Assembly: GCA_016735415.1 (NCBI GenBank) | Contig: JAERRP010000735.1 | Span: 1 to 8,549 of the forward strand | Direction: 5' to 3' | DNA: 8,549 nt | Source: Desulfobacterales bacterium | GTDB lineage: Bacteria > Desulfobacterota > Desulfobacteria > Desulfobacterales > UBA5852 | In this document: piece after piece, positions 1 through 6,341 of the stretch | How the letters are laid out: every line of letters starts with the position of its first letter | How positions within the stretch are numbered: the stretch's first letter is position 1 | The notes under the pieces: model-generated | Databases searched by the model: none | What the model saw: the letters and a program-made list of their open reading frames with translations, nothing else | Told to the model about the DNA's origin: nothing | Translations under genes and position numbers: made by a program

Positions 1-2371
1 GGATCGCCTGGGCCTGGCCATCGATGCTGTAGCCGCTGGATAGAAGTACTTTTACGGCCGGATCGATTTTGGTCAGTTCGTCAAAGTTTTGCCCGCCATC
101 CCATTCCGGCATGATCATGTCGAGGATAACAATCGCAATGCGATCCCTGGCATTACGATAAATGTCGACAGCCTCTTTACCGCTCCGGGCCACGAGAACC
201 TCGTATCCGAATTTCTGCAGCATTTTCTCCCCGACCTCTACGATCATGCTTTCGTCATCGACCAGTAGAATCGTCTCGGAACCCGGCATCCGCGCGGCCG
301 ACGTTTCCTTCTCATCAAGGACTTTTTCCCCGGAAAGGGGCAGGTAGATGTTGAACGTGGAACCACGACCCTCCTGGCTCTGAACATGAATGAACCCGCC
401 ATGGTTTTTGATGATCCCGTAAACCGAGGCCAGTCCCAGCCCTGTTCCTCTTCCCATTTCCTTGGTGGTGAAAAAGGGATCGAAAATCCGGCGGCGGGTG
501 GATTCATCCATGCCGACCCCCGTGTCGGTGACCGCGATCTGAACGTAGTTCCCCGGCGCCACCCCGCCGAATTCGCGGCCGGCCGCATCCACGGTGATGT
601 TGTCGGTTTGAACATACAGATCGCCCCCGCCCGGCATCGCTTGCCAGGCATTGACATACAGGTTCATGATGACCTGTTCCATCTGACCCCGATCGACCTC
701 GACCGATTGGATTTTCTTTTCATATTGGCGATGGATTGTAATTTCTTTTTTGGTGCGGCCGAACATGCGGCTCTGCTTTTCTACCAAATCATTGATGTTG
801 GTCGGTTTGACCTCGAATTTGCCTCCGCGTGCAAAACCCAGGAGCTGTTTGGTTAAATCGGTCGCATCCCGGACGTAGCTTTCGATCACCTTCAGGGGCT
901 CAATGTTGTATTGCTGCGTGCTGATCTCGTCCATCATCAGGGATACGTGCCCGATAATTCCCGTGAGAATATTGTTGAAATCATGGGCAATACCGCCGGC
1001 CAGGGTCCCGATCGATTCCAGCTTCTGGGCGGCATGAAACTGGGCCGTCAACCGATTCCTTTCCGTAATATCGGTCAGGGTCACCACGGCACCTGCGGAT
1101 TTGTCCTCGATATCCCTGATCGGGCCGGCACTTATCAGGATGTCCCGCAAGTCACCATCCCTGGTCAGGCGCTGCGTCTCGAATCTGACCGGTTTCAGGG
1201 TGCTGAATAATTGTTGAATAGCCGAACCCGTTTTTTCTTTACGATCTTCCGGCACAAAAGGGATGCGCCTTCCCTGCAGTTCATCGATGGACCATCCAAA
1301 CACTTGGGTAAAAGCCGGGTTTATAAATTGAGGGTGGCCCTGGATGTCGTATACAACAATGGGGTCCGGACTGGATCCCAATATAGCCCTTAAGCGCGCC
1401 TCGCTTTCTTTGAGGGCGTTTTCGAATTGCTTGCGGTCGGTGATATCCCTTCCCGTGCTCTGGACAATACCCTCTTCCAGGTTCGCCATTCGTGAGCTGA
1501 CTTCCACCGGAATGAATGTGCCGTCGGCTTTTTTCCACTCCGTCTCGAAACGGACCGCCTGACCGGAAATCAGTCTGTCACCTCGGGCCTGGCGCTCATC
1601 GAGGTCCTTGTCGCGCTCAAGTTTGGTGATATCCAGGGACAACAGATGCCCGGCCTCACATCCCAGCATGCGACATGCTCTTTGATTCGCATCGATGATG
1701 CAGCCCTGGCGATGAATGACGATGGCATCGTTGGACTGGTCGAATAACTGCCGATAGCGTTGTTCGCTATGATGCAGTTCATCCTGTGACTGTTTGCGAT
1801 CGATGGCGATGGCGATTTGATGGGAGACGGCGGTCAGGATCTGCAGGTCCTGAGGGTCGAAAAGATGAGGATCCGTGTAACTCTGCAATGTCATCACACC
1901 GATGACCGTATCCTTCACAATCAGTGGGATTCCCATCCAAATTACCGGGACGGTTCCCAGAATCCCGCCTTGCAGGGCCCGGTCTTCAAGTGCTTTTTTA
2001 CCCAGCAAAATGGGTCTGCGTTGCAACACGACCAAACCGGTCAGCGACGAATTCGCGTCAAAATCGATTACCGGAGAGGGGTCTTCATCCATGATGTCGA
2101 CATGATAGGAGAAATGCAGGGTGCGTTTTTCGCTGTCGACAAGGGCGATAAAAAAATTGGTGACATCAATAATGCGGGCCAGTGACGCGTGGATGGACCG
2201 AAAAAGATCGTCCAGGTTCAAGGTGGTGTTTACCGCGTTGGAAATTTCAAAAAGCGTTTCATTAATTTCTTCAGCATGTTTGAGCAAGCCGATTTCTTCC
2301 GGGCTCCGCTGGTCAGATGGCAGGAAACCAGATTGATTTTCAGGCCGGATTGTTTTCTTATTTCCGCCCAT
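1..2371 (-). CDS. Hybrid sensor histidine kinase (GAF-PAS-PAS-HisKA-HATPase-REC), 3' end cut by window edge
   Basis: Reading the minus strand from the ATG at 2371 gives 790 codons without a stop, running off the left edge. Order of domains: GAF (about residues 38-192), PAS (about 199-315, ending GRDITDRK), PAS (about 322-435, ending TDITERN), HisKA with phospho-acceptor His463 in GGIAHDFNNILTG, HATPase (N box near Asn574, DTGVGM near 616, GRGTGLGLAS near 643-652), then a receiver domain starting ETILLVDDE with phospho-acceptor Asp751 in ILDMIMPEWDG. The last readable residues, LLSSGYSIDGQAQAI, suggest only some 20-40 residues are missing. No signal peptide or membrane segment is seen, so it should be a cytoplasmic sensor that autophosphorylates and passes phosphate to its own receiver. 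GAGG lies about 6 nt before the start codon. The ligands of the GAF and PAS domains are unknown. It is divergent from the PP2C phosphatase gene across a 500-bp spacer. Confidence 0.95.
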   Translation of the reverse strand, partial: MGGNKKTIRPENQSGFLPSDQRSPEEIGLLKHAEEINETLFEISNAVNTTLNLDDLFRSIHASLARIIDVTNFFIALVDSEKRTLHFSYHVDIMDEDPSPVIDFDANSSLTGLVVLQRRPILLGKKALEDRALQGGILGTVPVIWMGIPLIVKDTVIGVMTLQSYTDPHLFDPQDLQILTAVSHQIAIAIDRKQSQDELHHSEQRYRQLFDQSNDAIVIHRQGCIIDANQRACRMLGCEAGHLLSLDITKLERDKDLDERQARGDRLISGQAVRFETEWKKADGTFIPVEVSSRMANLEEGIVQSTGRDITDRKQFENALKESEARLRAILGSSPDPIVVYDIQGHPQFINPAFTQVFGWSIDELQGRRIPFVPEDRKEKTGSAIQQLFSTLKPVRFETQRLTRDGDLRDILISAGPIRDIEDKSAGAVVTLTDITERNRLTAQFHAAQKLESIGTLAGGIAHDFNNILTGIIGHVSLMMDEISTQQYNIEPLKVIESYVRDATDLTKQLLGFARGGKFEVKPTNINDLVEKQSRMFGRTKKEITIHRQYEKKIQSVEVDRGQMEQVIMNLYVNAWQAMPGGGDLYVQTDNITVDAAGREFGGVAPGNYVQIAVTDTGVGMDESTRRRIFDPFFTTKEMGRGTGLGLASVYGIIKNHGGFIHVQSQEGRGSTFNIYLPLSGEKVLDEKETSAARMPGSETILLVDDESMIVEVGEKMLQKFGYEVLVARSGKEAVDIYRNARDRIAIVILDMIMPEWDGGQNFDELTKIDPAVKVLLSSGYSIDGQAQAI

Positions 2372-2690
2372 GTACCGCCTCTAAACAATTACGAAGGGTG
2401 AAGATGGATTGTCCTGAATCGTTGACAACTGCTGATGCAATTAATCATTCAGCGCCATGATTTTCAGGCAACATTAGGATCAAAAAGACACAGCCTGAAC
2501 AATTTGGCCCCATTTTACGCATCTTTCCAGAAAATTCAACCAAACAGGTGGAATGTAGGCCGGAGGATCGCTGTCTTTCAAACCGATGGGCCCGCCTCCA
2601 AATCCTTCTGACCCAGCTGAGGTCAATTATGCGCATAGGCACAATAATGGTGGCGCAATTGATTTCGACTTTTTACGAATCCATCAAATC

Positions 2691-2720
2691 TTGACAATTT
2701 CGTCTTATTGCGAATATGTC
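2691..2720 (+). promoter_or_regulatory. Sigma-70-type promoter candidate for the phosphatase leader
   Basis: A perfect -35 hexamer TTGACA (2691-2696) is followed after 18 nt by TATGTC (2715-2720), a weak -10 that matches consensus at its first three bases. Transcription would begin near 2727, about 145 nt before the chosen phosphatase start at 2873. The -35 is strong and the -10 poor, so the call depends on position and context. Confidence 0.45.
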
Positions 2721-2722
2721 AA
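2691..2722. repeat. Inverted repeat spanning the promoter candidate
   Basis: TTGACAATTTCG (2691-2702) and CGAATATGTCAA (2711-2722) are inverted copies matching at 10 of 12 positions, separated by 8 nt. The outer six bases and inner four bases of each arm pair perfectly. Because it covers both promoter hexamers it could be the binding site of a dimeric regulator. Part of the symmetry may be chance from the -35 hexamer. Confidence 0.45.
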
Positions 2723-2786
2723 TACCCACTTGTATCTTACAGCCCGGTATCACGCAGGCCTGCGCACGCATGGGTCCAATTAAAAC

Positions 2787-2819
2787 CGATGGCCCGCATC
2801 GTCTGCCATCGTTTTTTTT
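2787..2819 (+). terminator. Intrinsic terminator hairpin in the leader of the phosphatase gene (attenuator or sRNA end)
   Basis: CGATGGC (2787-2793) and GCCATCG (2805-2811) form a perfect 7-bp stem with an 11-nt loop, followed at once by eight T (2812-2819). This is a textbook intrinsic-terminator layout. No plus-strand gene ends upstream of it, since the kinase runs the other way, so it must act on a transcript starting inside the spacer, most simply from the promoter candidate at 2691-2720. It lies 53 bp before the phosphatase ATG. Alternative pairings exist: CGATG (2787-2791) with CATCG (2797-2801), and CGATGGCC (2787-2794) with GGCCATCG (2822-2829). Confidence 0.65.
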
Positions 2820-2872
2820 CTGGCCATCGATTCATTGGCTTCAACAACCAAAAGGCTTTGGGTGAATCCACT

Positions 2873-4486
2873 ATGGATCTGGACGCACATAAATCACGGC
2901 AGGCCTTGATCGAGGAACTGCGGACGCTCCGACGCCAACTGGGAGCGCGAGGACGCGTGCTGGAACCCGAAAAGGCCGCAAATTGCCGGACCGATCAGGT
3001 CCTCCCGCCGGCCGACGTGATCATTGCCAACAGCCCTGCCATTCTGTTTCGCCGCCTGGCCGCCGCGGACCCCAAGCAAAGGCGGATGGTATACGTATCC
3101 CCCAATATCGCGCGTTTCGGCTACCGGGCCGAAGACTTCCTGAGCGGCCGTATCATGTTTCGCGACATCCTGTATCCCGGGGATTCGGACCGAACCTTAA
3201 AGGAAATTCAGTCGTACGTAGACCAAAAACTGGAAGCCTATACCCAGATCTATCGCATCGTCACCCGGAACGGCGACGTTCGATGGATCGAGGACCGCAC
3301 CTCCGTGGTCACGGATCCCGCAACCGGCGTCCGCTACCACCAGGGCATCATCATCGATATCCACCGCCGTAAAGAGGCGGAGGACCAGCTGCGCAAAAGC
3401 GAGGAGAAATACCGCCGCATCGTCGAAACCGCGGGCGAGGGCTTCCTGCTCATGGACGAGGCCTGGAAGATTGTCGATCTCAACGCGGCCCTCTGTCGCA
3501 TGCTCGGATTGACCCGCCGCGACATTCTCGGCCAGAGCCTTCACGATCTGGCCTCGGAAAAGTATCGGTCTTTTCTTACCGACCGTCCGGAAGATCGAAA
3601 AAGCAGCGCGTACCACGAGTTGGAAGCCGAATTCATCTCCCGGAGCGACCAGCCTGTCCCGGTTTTGGTCCACGCCAACACGCTGCGCGACGATACCGGT
3701 GCCATCATCGGCAACATGGCTTTTATCACGGACATGACCGAGCAAAAAAAGGCCCTCGCGCTGGCCGGGGAAGTTCAGCGCAGCCTGCTCCCCCAGGAAT
3801 CCCCCCGGGTTCCCGGTTTGGACATTGCCGGGCGAAATGTTCCCTGTGATGAAGTCGGCGGGGATTATTTTGACTTCCTGTGGCGCGCCGGCACTCCTGA
3901 AAGGCCCTTCACCGCGGTCGTGGGGGACATCACCGGGCACGGGGTGGATTCGGCCCTGCTGATGACAAGCGCCCGGGCCTTCCTGCGCATGCGCGCCGCC
4001 CAGCCCGGCACCCTTCCCGATATCGTTACGGCGATGAACCGCCACCTGACCGAAGATGTCCATGCCACCGGAAGGTTCATGACCCTGTTCTACCTGACCA
4101 TCGGTGCGGACCGGTGTCATATCGAATGGGTTCGCGCCGGACACGATCCGGCCTGGCTGTACGATCCGGATCAGGATCGCTTCGAAGAACTCAAGGGGCC
4201 GGGGCTGGCGCTCGGTATCGACGCAACGTTCTCCTTTCGGTCCAGTAATAAAACCGGCCTGAAAAAAGGCCAGGTCATCATCGTGGGCACGGACGGGATC
4301 TGGGAAGGGTGCAACCCGGAAAAAGAAATGTTCGGCAAGCAACGGCTCAAGGCGATTATCCGTGAAAATCCAGCCGCCAGCGCCGAGACGCTCCTGGACA
4401 GTGTTTTTGAGGCCCAGGCGCAATTTACCCGGGGCACACGCGCGGAAGACGACCTGACCCTCGTGATCATTAAAATCACGCCCTGA
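2873..4486 (+). CDS. PAS-PAS-SpoIIE (PP2C-type) serine phosphatase
   Basis: The product is 537 residues: a charged, probably coiled-coil N-terminus (1-40), a first PAS domain (about 47-165, with a PAS_3-like WIEDRTS segment), a second PAS domain (about 173-292, ending FITDMTE) and an RsbU/SpoIIE-type PP2C phosphatase domain (about 318-536). The metal-site motifs are intact: EVGGDYFDF with Asp331, GDITGHG with Asp352 and the terminal EDDLTLVII with Asp526/Asp527, so it should be active. Related proteins dephosphorylate anti-anti-sigma factors in partner-switching pathways. No such partner is encoded in this window. No membrane segment is seen. The frame is open back to an ATG at 2708, but that start lies inside the promoter candidate and the extension covers the terminator hairpin with no domain. 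ATG 2873 has GGGTGA seven nt upstream and begins the charged helix. Confidence 0.93.
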   Translation: MDLDAHKSRQALIEELRTLRRQLGARGRVLEPEKAANCRTDQVLPPADVIIANSPAILFRRLAAADPKQRRMVYVSPNIARFGYRAEDFLSGRIMFRDILYPGDSDRTLKEIQSYVDQKLEAYTQIYRIVTRNGDVRWIEDRTSVVTDPATGVRYHQGIIIDIHRRKEAEDQLRKSEEKYRRIVETAGEGFLLMDEAWKIVDLNAALCRMLGLTRRDILGQSLHDLASEKYRSFLTDRPEDRKSSAYHELEAEFISRSDQPVPVLVHANTLRDDTGAIIGNMAFITDMTEQKKALALAGEVQRSLLPQESPRVPGLDIAGRNVPCDEVGGDYFDFLWRAGTPERPFTAVVGDITGHGVDSALLMTSARAFLRMRAAQPGTLPDIVTAMNRHLTEDVHATGRFMTLFYLTIGADRCHIEWVRAGHDPAWLYDPDQDRFEELKGPGLALGIDATFSFRSSNKTGLKKGQVIIVGTDGIWEGCNPEKEMFGKQRLKAIIRENPAASAETLLDSVFEAQAQFTRGTRAEDDLTLVIIKITP

Positions 4487-4530
4487 ATCGCCTCCTGCCG
4501 GTTGAGCGGGCGGGGCTGTCGGGATGCATC

Positions 4531-4564
4531 GGCGCTTAAAATGTACGTTATTTTTGCGTGCGCC
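4531..4564. terminator. Possible bidirectional terminator between convergent genes
   Basis: Between the converging phosphatase and permease genes, GGCGC (4531-4535) pairs with GCGCC (4560-4564), and inside it AAAAT (4538-4542) pairs with ATTTT (4550-4554) around a 7-nt loop. The position fits a shared terminator, but there is no clean T run outside the stem, so this is weak. A second weak stem, CCTGCC with GGCGGG, lies just after the phosphatase stop. Confidence 0.3.
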
Positions 4565-4565
4565 C

Positions 4566-5618
4566 TTAACCCCAGAGTGTATAAATGAGTCCGGCCGAAA
4601 CCGAGCCCACGAATCCTAAAAAAAGATAAAGCATGAAAACCGGCCGGCGCACCAGGGCATATACAGCCAGGGCGGCGGGTATGGAGGACACGGCGCCGGC
4701 CGTCATGAACGCCAGTCCGGCGCCCGGGGCCATGCCCATCTGCATGAGCCCCCCCACAAGGGGAACAGCGGCAAAGCCGTTCATATAAGCCGGGATACCC
4801 ACCAGGGCGGCCAGTGGAATCGCAGTCCAGGTATCCCCCCCCAGCAGGCGGGTGATCCATTCCGGCGGGATGTAAGCCATCATCAAACTTTCCAGAAAAA
4901 AGGCTACGGTCAGCCATTTACCGAGAAACCAGCCCGTACTCAGGATCTCTTTGAAAAAAACCTGGCGGCGGGTGTCATCCTGCCAAAACCGCCAGGTTAC
5001 CGCGGACCCATTTTCTTTTGCGGCCCCGCCGCTGCAACAGCTGGTGCCGCCCAGGCTGAGTCTCAAAGCCTGCTGCAGCCAGCCGAATCGTTGCAGCCCG
5101 TAGATCGTAAATCCTGCGAGCAAACCGATCCCTACGGCGGTGATGGTTTTGGCGACGGCGAACTCCAGACTGATCCCGGCTGCCGTAATGATGAATATTT
5201 CCGGGTCCATTACCGGAGAAGCAATACAGAAGGCCATCACCGGTGCCAGGGGGACCCCGGCCCGCAGCATGGCCGCCATCACCGGAATGACCCCGCAGGA
5301 ACAAAAAGGTGACAAGGCGCCTGTGGTTGCCGCCGCCACAATCGTCACCCAGGGTTTGCCCGAAAAAACCCGCGCCAGGGTCTGATCAAGGCCGCTGGCC
5401 TTGGCAAACCCGGCCAAGGCAATGGCCATCGTAAAAAAAGGCGCAATGCCGATTAGGGCCTTCCGCATAAAACGCAGGCTTACTTTCACCTGACCCGGAT
5501 CCAGAAAACCGACTAGGATGATGCCGAAGAAAAGCGCCAAGACCACGCGATCACACCAAACCAGCAACCACTCGGACGGGATGATGGGCTTGGGAGGCCC
5601 GGAGGCCAGGGTTTTCAT
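4566..5618 (-). CDS. ArsP-like permease (PF03773/COG0701), putative metalloid or metal efflux
   Basis: The 350-residue product is a polytopic inner-membrane protein with about eight hydrophobic segments (roughly 24-40, 55-72, 90-118, 122-148, 155-176, 228-250, 264-322 and 326-347; some of these may be two helices). The family signature is clear: LSPFCSCGVIPV with Cys106 and Cys108, then RAGVPLAPVMAFCIASPV. A central hydrophilic loop carries SCCSGG (Cys194, Cys195), a probable soft-metal binding pair. Related permeases export organoarsenicals, arsenite or other thiophilic metals; the substrate here cannot be read from sequence. The start at 5618 has GAGGTGA a few nt upstream. It follows the ArsR-family gene on the same strand with a 73-bp gap holding a palindromic operator, which supports regulated efflux. 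No arsC, arsB, acr3 or arsM is present in the window. Confidence 0.88.
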   Translation of the reverse strand: MKTLASGPPKPIIPSEWLLVWCDRVVLALFFGIILVGFLDPGQVKVSLRFMRKALIGIAPFFTMAIALAGFAKASGLDQTLARVFSGKPWVTIVAAATTGALSPFCSCGVIPVMAAMLRAGVPLAPVMAFCIASPVMDPEIFIITAAGISLEFAVAKTITAVGIGLLAGFTIYGLQRFGWLQQALRLSLGGTSCCSGGAAKENGSAVTWRFWQDDTRRQVFFKEILSTGWFLGKWLTVAFFLESLMMAYIPPEWITRLLGGDTWTAIPLAALVGIPAYMNGFAAVPLVGGLMQMGMAPGAGLAFMTAGAVSSIPAALAVYALVRRPVFMLYLFLGFVGSVSAGLIYTLWG

Positions 5619-5631
5619 CGTTCACCTCTCA

Positions 5632-5655
5632 TTCTATAATTTTAGAATTATAGAA
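5632..5655. promoter_or_regulatory. Palindromic operator and promoter upstream of the permease (operator 1)
   Basis: TTCTATAATT (5632-5641) and AATTATAGAA (5646-5655) are perfect 10-bp inverted arms around a 4-bp centre. This AT-rich palindrome lies 14 bp before the permease start and fits an ArsR/SmtB-type operator. It also contains a perfect minus-strand -10 box TATAAT (5652-5647) with only a poor -35, so the repressor would cover the promoter. It suggests the permease has its own promoter in addition to any read-through from the repressor gene. Confidence 0.75.
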
Positions 5656-5691
5656 ATATATGCCTAAAAAAAATGGCGCTTATCGATTCAC

Positions 5692-5985
5692 TTACCTTTT
5701 CTCCATGACACAGCATTCTCTGGTCAAAAAATGGACGAGGCCGTCAATTTTGCCGTAATCCACAAAGCACCGCAGCACCGTCCCCTCTCTAACCTGTTGC
5801 ACCAGTCCCGCACCGCGCAAATGACGGATGTGATGCGAAAGCGTTGAATGGGGCACCGCCAGCGTGCGCTGAATCTGGCCCACCGGCAATCCCCGCCGGC
5901 CGGCCCGCACCAGTTCACGCACGATTTTTAGCCGGGTCGGGTTTCCCAGCTGACCCAACAAACCGGCCGCTGTGTCGTTATCCAT
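5692..5985 (-). CDS. arsR: ArsR/SmtB-family metalloregulatory repressor
   Basis: The 97-residue product is a single winged-helix domain: LGNPTRLKIV (residues 13-22), recognition helix in VPHSTLSHHIRHL (about 44-56), and a wing around VREGTVLRCFVDY. The usual ELCVCDL metal motif is absent (the matching place reads GLPVGQIQ). Instead the protein ends HFLTRECCVMEKR, with vicinal Cys91-Cys92 and a further Cys73. C-terminal cysteine sites of this kind are known in ArsR proteins such as that of Acidithiobacillus ferrooxidans, so As(III) or a similar thiophilic ion is the likely inducer. Start choice: the frame is open to 6129, but residues before about 6009 look non-coding and overlap an AT-rich operator-like site. 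ATG 5985 has GTGGG about 8 nt upstream; 5991 and 6009 are possible alternatives. It should repress itself and the permease downstream. Confidence 0.87.
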   Translation of the reverse strand: MDNDTAAGLLGQLGNPTRLKIVRELVRAGRRGLPVGQIQRTLAVPHSTLSHHIRHLRGAGLVQQVREGTVLRCFVDYGKIDGLVHFLTRECCVMEKR

Positions 5986-6025
5986 TATCATGACCCACTG
6001 ATAATTCATTCCGGGCAGGAAATCA

Positions 6026-6050
6026 ACTATATTTCTAATAATATCGAAAT
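6026..6050 (-). promoter_or_regulatory. Promoter/operator candidate of the ArsR-family gene (operator 2)
   Basis: ATTTC (6031-6035) and GAAAT (6046-6050) are inverted arms in an AT-rich stretch resembling operator 1: TTCTAATAAT here against TTCTATAAT there, and a right arm containing GAAAT in both. A minus-strand -10-like TATAGT (6031-6026) abuts it, which would start transcription near 6019, just before the chosen start. The -35 is not recognisable. The symmetry is weaker than in operator 1. Confidence 0.4.
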
Positions 6051-6341
6051 TTAGTCCTGCATCTTTTTTCTTTGCGGTCCCTTCGCCATGAGTTTGCCCG
6101 ATGATATGCGGACGATTCATGGAGCGCATCGGCAGATGAACGCCCCCAACCCATCCGGCAGCACCTTGTGTCCGCCATTATTTCTGCTATAATCCGACTG
6201 TTTTGACAATACTATGAAATCATCAGTAACAGGGCTCACGGCAAGCGATCAAAATGTTTTGACGCGGTTGACCCAGCCGAATTCCGTAGGAATGAGGCTG
6301 TTGGTCGAACAATGGGCCTTTGAATCCGAACGAGGGGTCGT
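6051..6341. other. Divergent intergenic region between the ArsR-family gene and the lipoprotein gene
   Basis: Together with operator 2 this makes about 350 bp without a confident gene. It holds the promoter candidate for the lipoprotein at 6166-6193, a second TTGACA (6203-6208) with no good -10, and a 17-codon frame (6292-6345) whose stop overlaps the lipoprotein start. The minus-strand extension of the ArsR-family frame to 6129 has no ribosome binding site and no recognisable sequence. Nothing else is seen. Confidence 0.5.
6166..6193 (+). promoter_or_regulatory. Promoter candidate of the TPR lipoprotein gene
   Basis: TTGTGT (6166-6171) and a perfect TATAAT (6188-6193) are spaced by 16 nt. 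Transcription would start near 6200, giving a leader of about 140 nt before the lipoprotein ATG at 6342. The -10 is strong and the -35 matches only TTG. Confidence 0.5.

Larger units (their letters stand above)
2372..2872. other. Divergent intergenic region, 500 bp
   Basis: This spacer separates the minus-strand kinase from the plus-strand phosphatase. The half next to the kinase (2372-2690) shows no convincing gene. A small inverted repeat, TTGTC (2409-2413) and GACAA (2424-2428), lies upstream of the kinase start and could be an operator. I could not identify a good promoter for the kinase. The half next to the phosphatase holds a promoter candidate with an inverted repeat, a 12-bp perfect palindrome CGCAGGCCTGCG (2753-2764) and an intrinsic-terminator hairpin, listed separately. 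Short reading frames here have no recognisable domain and no good ribosome binding site. Confidence 0.6.

Noticed and set aside
244..657. 137-residue minus-strand frame within the kinase region
   Set aside because: It is an out-of-frame shadow of the HATPase domain, whose true frame is open from 2371 to the left edge.
2445..2642. Minus-strand 65-residue frame in the kinase-phosphatase spacer
   Set aside because: No ribosome binding site, domain or supporting context was seen.
2708..2872. N-terminal extension of the PP2C phosphatase to ATG 2708 (592 residues)
   Set aside because: The start lies within the promoter candidate and the extension runs through the terminator hairpin; the extra 55 residues resemble no domain. 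ATG 2873 begins the charged helix with a GGGTGA upstream.
3197..4423. Long minus-strand open frame (408 residues) opposite the phosphatase
   Set aside because: It is antisense to a gene with intact PAS and PP2C motifs, has no recognisable domain and reflects GC-rich codon bias.
5986..6129. Extended ArsR-family start at 6129 (145 residues)
   Set aside because: No ribosome binding site, atypical length for the family, and the extension covers an AT-rich promoter/operator-like site.
6203..6232. Second promoter TTGACA before the lipoprotein gene
   Set aside because: No acceptable -10 at the right distance (TAACAG at best); the upstream TATAAT is preferred.
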